Assembly: GCA_949152475.1 (NCBI GenBank)
Contig: OX424564.1
Span: 37,818,165-37,882,164, forward strand
From: Terebella lapidaria
Taxonomy: Eukaryota; Annelida; Polychaeta; Terebellida; Terebellidae
Direction: 5' to 3'
Length of the DNA stretch: 64,000 nucleotides
Under the pieces are notes generated by a model. It did no database searches. It had not been told where the DNA came from and saw only the letters and a program-made list of their open reading frames with translations. A program made the translations under genes and the position numbers. Every line of letters begins with the position of its first letter. The stretch's first letter is position 1. Below are positions 57,214-64,000 of the stretch, piece by piece.

Positions 57214-58393
57214 ACAATGTCAGGATTGTGTAAGTCTGGTCCTGGAACTCTATCAAAAGGTGGTTGGTTGTTGCTCCACGACGAGTTCTGGTTTCGATTC
57301 CAATCACCGTCGTTGGGTTGTCTGTACCTATTGTACCCACCTTGCTGATTCTCATTACCTCCGTACCACTGGTTGTTGCTGTAATTGCCTCGATTGTTGT
57401 TGCCATAGTTACCTCGATTGTAGCCATAGTTACCTTGACCTCTCTGCGGTCTGTAGCCTCCTCGGTAATTCTGTCTCCCCCGGTTGCATCCTCCAAAATT
57501 ATGCCTTTGCTGTTGTTGGTTCTCTTGTGAAGCAGACTCCTGTTTACCTTTAGACTTAATGGCTCCCTGAAGTTCCTCCATTGTACAACTAAGCTTACAC
57601 ACCACCGCTTTCAATGATTCAAACTCTGATGGCGCCTCCGTCACCTCCATTTGATGAACATGAGCTTCCTTGGTCACTGTCTCCTGTTCACTCTCGATCC
57701 GGCGAACTTCAACACGTAGACGGTCAAAGTCTCTGGTCGCATCCACTTTATGTCGCGCTGCTTCCCGGAGTTGAGGTAGAAGTCCGCTCCAGAACCTTGA
57801 ACGAAGCTGATCATTCGCTGACCGGATCTGGACGGCAAGTCCTCGAGTCGGCATCCCCAGGCTGATACAGATTCCTTTGGTTGCTGCTTGGCACTGTAGA
57901 ACTGGCATAAGAGCTCCTCAGAGTCCTCTACAAGTCCATAGATCCCATTCAGTTTCAGGAGTATGTCGTCGATTGATGTATCTATACCCAATCTGCGCAC
58001 GATATTTGCCGCTTCGCCTCGAAGAGATATTTTAGCTGCTGTGCAGACTTCCTCAGTTGAATAGGTGCCTTCACGAAGCAGAGTTTTGACTTCGTATCGC
58101 CAAGCTTCAAACGAAATTTCCTTGGAATCGCCGCTCCCAGAGAATGGTGCAATCCGCGGAGTGTGTACTACTGTGGTCTTACCTACAGGTAATGGCAGGT
58201 TCGAGGCTCCAGAAGGTTCTTGTACTTTTGACTTACCTTTAATGTAGTCAGACATCCATTTTTGAAGGGCTTCTGGATCATCACACTTAGGCTTTATGTC
58301 CAACGACTCAAAGGCACTCACCAATTTTTCCTTTTCCTCCGGGCTAAATGATGTGGCCATAACTGCTATGTTAGTACAAACCACTATAATCAA
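57144..58393 (-). pseudogene. gag: gag, split by a one-base frame break
   Basis: The upstream part starts at 58393 or, more likely, at 58360 (MATSFSPEEKEKL). It carries a capsid-like region (APFSGSG, FEAWRYEVKTLL, SLRGEAANIV) that resembles Ty3/PNMA-type capsids. Near 57840 coding continues in the -1 frame (LAVQIRSANDQLR), through a coiled-coil-like segment, a long Asn/Gly/Tyr/Arg-rich stretch (about 57500-57260) and a zinc knuckle, CFRCNMPGHIARGC (CX2CX4HX4C), to the stop at 57144-57146. The join contains no slippery heptamer, so a one-base deletion is the simplest reading, although sequencing error is possible. Overlapping open frames (57674-57908) make it look like two genes. Confidence 0.85.
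57150..57156 (-). promoter_or_regulatory. Probable -1 ribosomal frameshift site (T TTA AAC)
   Basis: In the gag frame the mRNA-sense strand reads CCT TTA AAC GAG TAG, giving the canonical heptamer T TTA AAC in phase, with the gag stop one codon later. Slipping back one base enters the pol frame (reading FKRVG...), which is open from there to 52891. This is the standard arrangement for Gag-Pol synthesis. I did not fold the downstream RNA for a pseudoknot. Confidence 0.85.
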
Positions 58394-59634
58394 ATAAATT
58401 GTTTGCCCTCGTCAGTAGTGAGTGCAAGTATTAGATTGCTAATAATACTTGAAGTGCAAGTATTAGATTGTAGCAACACACACAAAGACAAATAATGTTA
58501 TTGAATTAGATAAAACCTAACAAAGATCATTCATTCAGCATTCACTCCAGAGAAGTATGAAAATGAGTGATGACAGCTAAGTACCTAAAGTGTTAATCTA
58601 ACTTAGATAGTACTAACTTATACCAGTGATAAACTAAACCAACAATGAAAAAGATGAATGAATAAGATAACCTTAAACCTAACAAGCCAGGTGAAATCCT
58701 AATGATGACAATAACCTACTAAAATAAAACTCAGATATTATTAATTAAATATTATTATCTATGATCCTAACTAATATGACTCACTTTTCACAGCAGGGTC
58801 TCAGTGCACAGTCTTCCAAATCTAAATAATTTTTTTATTTTTTTTTTTTTTTGTGAATTAATTTCAAATTATAATTTACAATACCTGACAATCAGGTACA
58901 CAATTGAGAAACTATGTAAACAGAATGAAAACTAATCCTTCAGAGATAATAAATGCTGTCTAAATACACTTAATATAAACTACTGTTATTAATAATTTTA
59001 TATAATTATATATATATAATTATTATTATTACTATTTTAATATATATAAATTACTATAAGTTTATGTTTTTGTGAACACTAAAATTGAACTGAATTATTC
59101 AAATTTACAAGTTGACCAAATATATCAGACACCAATTTACATATATGAGATGACAGTGAAATTGAAACCACACAAGCACACTACTGATCAGACACACCAG
59201 AAATACAATGTGAAGTTTGACCTACTGGTTGTTACAGTCTCTGGATCAGTGGCTGGATCCCTGCTGGCTTGTGTACAGTCCTGTCGCAGAGGTGGCTGAT
59301 GTCTGCTGGATGTCACCGCACGTACAGTTCAATAGTACATTATGACAGTTCTGTCCGCGAACACACACACTGAAGCGATGATCTTGGTGGCGACCTTGGT
59401 GATGACCTTCTCGATGAAAGATGTGATGGCGATGCCGCGATGACTTCGGTGTCGGTCAATGCACGTGGAGGGCTCCAAGGCTGGCTCCGACTGATCCCTG
59501 GGTGTCACGTTGGCCGGGTCCACCACTGGCTACGACTCGCTCGGACTTCTCTCGTTACCTCGTCACGACTCGTCACGGCCACTGGTCCGGATCATCACCA
59601 ATCATACAAATACCCATCTACTTCTGGTACACAG
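58394..59634 (-). other. Retrotransposon untranslated leader
   Basis: There is no gene between the primer-binding site and gag. 58420-59240 is very AT-rich with homopolymer and AT-dinucleotide runs. 59240-59634 is GC-richer and is closest to the primer-binding site, where packaging signals would be expected (inference). Confidence 0.6.
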
Positions 59635-59649
59635 CGGGTCTGGGCACCA
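59635..59649 (-). other. Primer-binding site, inner copy
   Basis: The minus strand reads TGGTGCCCAGACCCG one base after the LTR-derived end. TGG is the complement of a tRNA CCA tail, as expected. The primer tRNA is not identified. The same 15-mer is repeated at 59866-59880. Confidence 0.8.
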
Positions 59650-59650
59650 T

Positions 59651-59863
59651 TGTGACAAATCTGGTCTTTGGTAAAATTTGACGCAGAATGATTTTTAATG
59701 TTTTATTTGAACTGTGCACCGGTAGATGGGTATATATACAATTTGACCCCCAGATAAGTCTGAGGGTCTCCAAAGAAGCCACATGAGATGATGAAGATGA
59801 TACTGGGATGACTATGATGATCCTACTTTGTTGATGAACATACAAATCTTAGAGATGTTGACA
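59651..59863 (-). repeat. Partial LTR (3' half only), extra copy
   Basis: This matches the last 213 bases of the LTR (mRNA sense from TGTCAACATCTC to the CACA end). With the primer-binding site it is a direct 231-bp repeat of 59866-60094, inserted between the 5' LTR and the leader. Confidence 0.95.
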
Positions 59864-59865
59864 TC

Positions 59866-59880
59866 CGGGTCTGGGCACCA
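59866..59880 (-). other. Primer-binding site, outer copy next to the full 5' LTR
   Basis: Same TGGTGCCCAGACCCG sequence, one base from the end of the complete 5' LTR. It differs from the inner copy in its downstream flank, where two bases (GA in mRNA sense) precede the partial LTR. Confidence 0.8.
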
Positions 59881-59881
59881 T

Positions 59882-60326
59882 TGTGACAAATCTGGTCTTT
59901 GGTAAAATTTGACGCAGAATGATTTTTAATGTTTTATTTGAACTGTGCACCGGTAGATGGGTATATATACAATTTGACCCCCAGATAAGTCTGAGGGTCT
60001 CCAAAGAAGCCACATGAGATGATGAAGATGATACTGGGATGACTATGATGATCCTACTTTGTTGATGAACATACAAATCTTAGAGATGTTGACAGGTGAA
60101 TGTGAAATGGGCGAATGACAAACAACAAATATTCCCGCGCAAAATAACAAATTACATTGACGACAAGTAAACAAAACAAACAGTGACACCTGGCGAATAC
60201 AAAACCATGCTAGAATGGAGTTAACATAGATGCGTTATGATGCATGAAAAACACGATCATAATGGAACCAATGAAAGACTGTTAAACGAAATTTGATGAC
60301 ATAAAACCGATGAAGATTACTCCTGC

Positions 60327-60330
<4 letters not shown>
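59882..60330 (-). repeat. 5' LTR (complete)
   Basis: 449 bp, TG...CA ends, visually identical to 52118-52566. It should carry the promoter that drives the element on the minus strand. Confidence 0.95.

Positions 60331-60401
<71 letters not shown>
60331..60401. repeat. (TA)n microsatellite
   Basis: About 35 TA units abut the 5' LTR. It is the right-hand remainder of the insertion target. A minus-strand frame crossing it (60235-60582) is an artefact. Confidence 0.95.
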
Positions 60402-60405
<4 letters not shown>

Positions 60406-60499
60406 TATGCACTGATATGGAAATATTTTCTTTTTCCTGATATTGTTTGAATGGCCAACACTAGAAACACAAACAAATTTACGAAAACGTTGGTGTATT

Positions 60500-62900
60500 A
60501 TAATATGAATGATATCCAATAAATATCTAATGAACACTCGCTCTGATTTCCTGCAATGTTCCACAAATGGTAATGGTTTCACTGTCTATGTCATTAGGGC
60601 TTGTACGCCAGTCCATGCACATCTTCTTTGCTCTCAGTACAGGTTAAAGTCCAGTCCAGGAAAGACACACCTCATGTGGTTGCTAGGATTTGTGGCCCAA
60701 GTATCATATCCTGCGCCGTCCTCTATTTTCAATAAGGATTAAAAAGGTGCGAGACGGATTAAATGGTATGTTTTCAGTGAAAGAGTAGTATTAAGGAGCA
60801 GTGTACGGTACTTGGGCCGGATTTGTGTGCATGTAATGTAACGTTTCAGACCCCACAATTAAGGCATGATTAAGGCAAACAAAAAGTGATTCACGCCTTG
60901 TCGCCATGTGGTGATTAAATTGTGCTCCGCCAATTTTGTTTTATGAGGAGAGTAATCAAATAATACTCAGGCGTGTCATGGTCCATGGAAATTTAGTGCT
61001 GTGTAATTATTGCATGCACTTGTCATAATGTGAGAATGTGTTTCAAGATGGCGTGTTAGTCTACACCGGTGTTTATTAATCAGATGCACACACTGGGGAA
61101 ATGTTTTGAATTACAAATGCCATCACTGGCGACATGTTTCTGGTTGAGCTGAATCCAATATTAGGGACAATCACAAAACGAAGAAATTCACATTACACTT
61201 CAAAACCAATCAAAGTAAATGAATCATTGTTCGAGACACATAAATATGTATGTCTCTAGAATGATCTCCTTGCAACCCTCGGGAACAGTACTTTTGTCTT
61301 TGCCTTCAAGGACTCTAAACCCTGTATTTCAGAGAATATTTCAACCTGATCGTCTAGAAGGACAAGCTAAGTTCCTTATTATTAGATGATAATTCTGCCG
61401 AGTTTGACATGTTTTGTACATGACATATTTTGAATACAATAGTATTTAACCGAGGTTGAATACTATTATGTAATGAAGAATATAAACGATTGGGTATTTG
61501 ATAATCTGTGAATCCAGGGCAATATCTGGCATTCTGTGAGGTGTTGATAAGGTATTATTTCCTTGTGATCCAAAATCCGTTACAAAATGTGTTCCAACTC
61601 TAGGTCGTCACTCTCTGGATACAGTAGATTGGCAGCTCATCAGTGACTTCTTCGATTTTGGTAGGTGTATGCTTAATGCTGATCAACCTCGTGACGTACA
61701 GATGAATGTGGTATGGATTATCAGTCTCAAAACGATTACATTTACAAAAAAGCAGGTGCCTGCATTCACCAAAATGGACAATTGGTGGTAAATATGAATA
61801 CTAAAGACATGGAAACTGGTGTGGAAGCTTGATATCATCTGTTTGCAGTTTTTATTCCACAATCCAGGTGGTAATTACGAACCAATCCGACGGGGGTAAC
61901 AGAGTAAAATAGAAATTGAAACAACCAAAGTGAGAATTAGTGTTTCAGGAATTTTTTTTGTTTAAAATAAAAATAGTATGGTATCTTTATCTGGGAAGAT
62001 CTGTGTATAATTTCGGAGTTGATTTGATTGATCCAATGTTGGAAAAAATGAAATAATCTGCAGTTAGCCAGATTGATTTCAACAAGAAGAGTAAACCTAC
62101 ACGTGAAGACGAGTCCCGATGACCATAGATGGTCATCAGAGACATTGCAATGCCAATACCCAAGAACACTCTAGTAATGGTACTTGGCCTTAACTATGGT
62201 AAGACTATGGTCAGTGAGACATGGATCGTGTATTGGAATCTCCTGCTAACCCTCCTCTTCATATTTGCATATGACTGTAAATACAGTGGCCATGAATATA
62301 TTAACCAGTGTTCAGTTTCCACACACTGTGTTAATGTGTCTGGTATCGATTTTGTGTCATCTTGGTAACTTCATCTACCGACATACGATACCACGACAGC
62401 GTGGCAGACGATGTATGATCTGCCGGGTTATTCAAACCACATGATAGCAGGGACGTGGGTTTGTCGACCAGGAATAACGCTTTTATCGATCACACTTAAC
62501 CCGGGCCTCATTTACAACAAACGTAAAGTGCTTGGTAAATAGCTGGAAGCTCATAAACTATCATAACATAATAAGGTATCCAACTCTGTCCCAAAGTGTG
62601 TTTCAGAAACGAACATCGGCTCACGTAGAACAGAGAGTCACAAAACATGAGTAAAATCAAACCAGGCATTATACACCAAATATGAGTATATCTTACATAC
62701 AATATTGATATAAGTAATGGATGCACGTATATTTTGCACCATGTGACTTATGGTTATTAACATCATCATCCTCATATGTTCTGGTTCTCGTGCATTAAAG
62801 GATTAGTGAAAAGTGATAAATGAATGACTTGTTTTCTTGACAGCTCAGTCGTAGCTTTAAATGTAAGTACATGAATAGTAATGAAAAAAAAATCCACTTT
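60500..62900 (+). repeat. Diverged third copy (C) of the A/B duplication unit
   Basis: Segments run in the same order as in A: ACACACCTCATGTGGTTGCTA (60664; A 16860); GTGATTAAATTGTGCTCCGCC (60912; A 17023); CATATTTGCATATG (62260; A 17790); GGTAACTTCAT (62362); GGGTTATTCA and GGGACGTGGGTTT (about 62423-62462); then GAATGACTTGTTTTCTTGACAG (62820; A 18550). Divergence is much greater than between A and B, and large parts of the unit are absent. No gene is recognised in it. Confidence 0.65.
60694..60819. mobile_element. 126-bp palindromic MITE, copy 2, with 8-bp target duplication
   Basis: Ends GGCCCAAGTATCAT...ACTTGGGCC match copy 1. GGATTTGT flanks it on both sides (60686-60693 and 60820-60827). 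An 8-bp duplication is compatible with hAT-, P- or Merlin-type transposition; the ends do not decide between them. It interrupts repeat copy C. Confidence 0.9.
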
Positions 62901-64000
62901 GGAACCCAATGGAAATTGTAATAGTCTGAAGTATGTTCCCTACTCATCATTTCCTCGCTAGATGTACAAACTTCACATACAAACCCAAGTTCGTGATCAC
63001 CCTGCAGCTAGCTGCCGAACGTGTACTCACCTGATTCTATTATGTAGAGGTCAAGTCGTTTTTTATGTTGACGTTCTAATGCCTTCAGATATCCGACAAA
63101 ACACATCACGTAAAAAGGTGAAAAACAATTATTTCCAAGTGAGTAGACGTTTATGATCCATCCAATTCCATGCCCGAGGGTGTTAATAAAATAGTCTTGT
63201 ACTGCTACCATGTAGCAAGAAATCAGGTGTGGATGCAAACCTCCCTCGATTTGAAGCATGGAAAAATTGCATTTTCGAGACAAATTTAGCATATGGGGAT
63301 GTTGTCCAATCAACTACTATCAATGGATTTCAAGCGCATTTGGTTGATTTGCGCAATACGTCGATCTCCCTGCACGTTTGGTAAATCGACCAAACTTGGG
63401 ACTACCTCGAGATGTGCGAGCGTTTGGTTGATGGCATTCATTCCAATTTAAAACACTATCCTCATATCGCATGAAGTGTGCGAACACGTTGGAAACCGTC
63501 AGACTGACAAGTTTGAATTTCACATCATACATTTTCTGTCATAATATTGAAGCACACAAAGAAACACACATAAGAAACAACTCAATGGAAGAAATGAGGT
63601 TGTCGTTTTGAGAAGTTATGTTGTCAGAATTAGAAAAAAACCATCCACAGAATTTTGACTCAACAGAATTTTATACTAGTACGTATTGAGTGGAGAATTG
63701 GGGAAATGTAAGTGAGAATTATACTAACGGTCAGATAAATCATAATGATCTATTTTTATCAAGTTTGTTTTAACTGACAGACTGATGTGTTTTCGTATAC
63801 ACTGTCGCATGATATCTGTTACATTCAGATATACATTAGATCAAATAATATAGTCATATATATTTGCAGAGTAGTGGTGGGTTCTCAGCAATTGGTAAAT
63901 TAATTGTGTATTTTATTGTTGTGCCTGTAGTTTTTATGGTGTTGATTATCCAAACTTCAGTATCTTAGGTCTATGCCAGCTTACGGAATCTCACTAATTT
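62901..64000. other. Gene-free end of window
   Basis: I see no supported gene. Short frames at 63008-63313 (minus) and 63320-63532 (minus) have no recognisable domain. Confidence 0.4.

Larger units (their letters stand above)
52118..60330 (-). mobile_element. Full-length Ty3/gypsy-type LTR retrotransposon, 8.2 kb
   Basis: Minus-strand order is LTR, primer-binding site, about 1.25-kb leader, gag, pol, purine tract, LTR. The outer LTRs are each 449 bp and look identical by eye, so insertion was recent. Both flanks are AT dinucleotide tracts, so the target duplication is hidden. RT-RNase H-integrase order and DD35E spacing place it in Ty3/gypsy (Metaviridae-like). No envelope-like frame is seen. 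A one-base gag break probably disables this copy for Gag and Gag-Pol synthesis. Confidence 0.95.

Noticed and set aside
57835..57845. Second programmed frameshift inside gag
   Set aside because: The site (GAGGACTTG in mRNA sense) is not a slippery heptamer; a one-base deletion or sequence error is simpler.
60235..60582. 115-codon minus-strand frame with a Tyr-Ile repeat
   Set aside because: It is the translation of a (TA)n microsatellite joined to LTR sequence.
1..64000. tRNA, rRNA or other structured RNA genes
   Set aside because: I looked for tRNA-like box A/box B spacing and rRNA core motifs by eye and saw none that I could support.

Overview
The window looks like intergenic, repeat-dominated DNA from a metazoan, most likely a marine invertebrate. 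The reasons are intact and broken retrotransposons of animal type, many small inverted-repeat elements with clean target duplications, frequent TACATGTA and TAGGCCTA words, and no operon-like gene packing, rRNA or tRNA. I cannot name the species. I find no convincing host protein-coding gene; every long reading frame is either a mobile-element protein or an artefact of a tandem repeat.

Layout. 1-14.1 kb: AT-rich DNA with a mariner-type MITE (931-1361), a broken transposon-like coding fragment (1471-2228), an element with about 540-bp inverted arms (2229-5395) holding the N-terminal part of an unnamed transposon-associated protein, a TTAA-flanked MITE (6321-7060) and a mobile repeat here called R1 (9145-9490). 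14.15-31.05 kb: a head-to-tail duplication of a unit of about 5.6 kb (copies A and B). B was later interrupted by a 1,078-bp TTAA fold-back element, an R1 copy, a 90-bp segment also found at 9.8 kb, and a composite insert carrying an intact 1,041-aa non-LTR retrotransposon ORF (26971-30096). A diverged third copy lies at about 60.5-62.9 kb. 31.05-36 kb: two more R1 copies, a repeat built on GAGCCAAAA words, and a 3.5-kb element with inverted arms of about 0.9-1 kb (32253-35785) carrying C-terminal parts of the same unnamed protein family, with an old LINE fragment inside. 36.9-51.5 kb: a very large degenerate 20-bp minisatellite in seven blocks, separated by copies of a conserved cassette, a 1,384-bp solo LTR (41678-43061), a 321-bp tandem pair (45241-45882) and a small palindromic MITE (47105-47225). 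52.1-60.3 kb: a full-length Ty3/gypsy-type LTR retrotransposon on the minus strand.

The LTR element is the best-defined unit. It has 449-bp LTRs that look identical by eye, a purine tract, a primer-binding site, gag with a CCHC knuckle, and a 1,440-aa pol (protease, RT, RNase H, DD35E integrase). A textbook -1 frameshift heptamer, T TTA AAC, sits just before the gag stop. It also shows a one-base frame break inside gag and a tandem duplication of the 3' half of the LTR plus the primer-binding site. All identities and alignments here were made by eye; none was computed.
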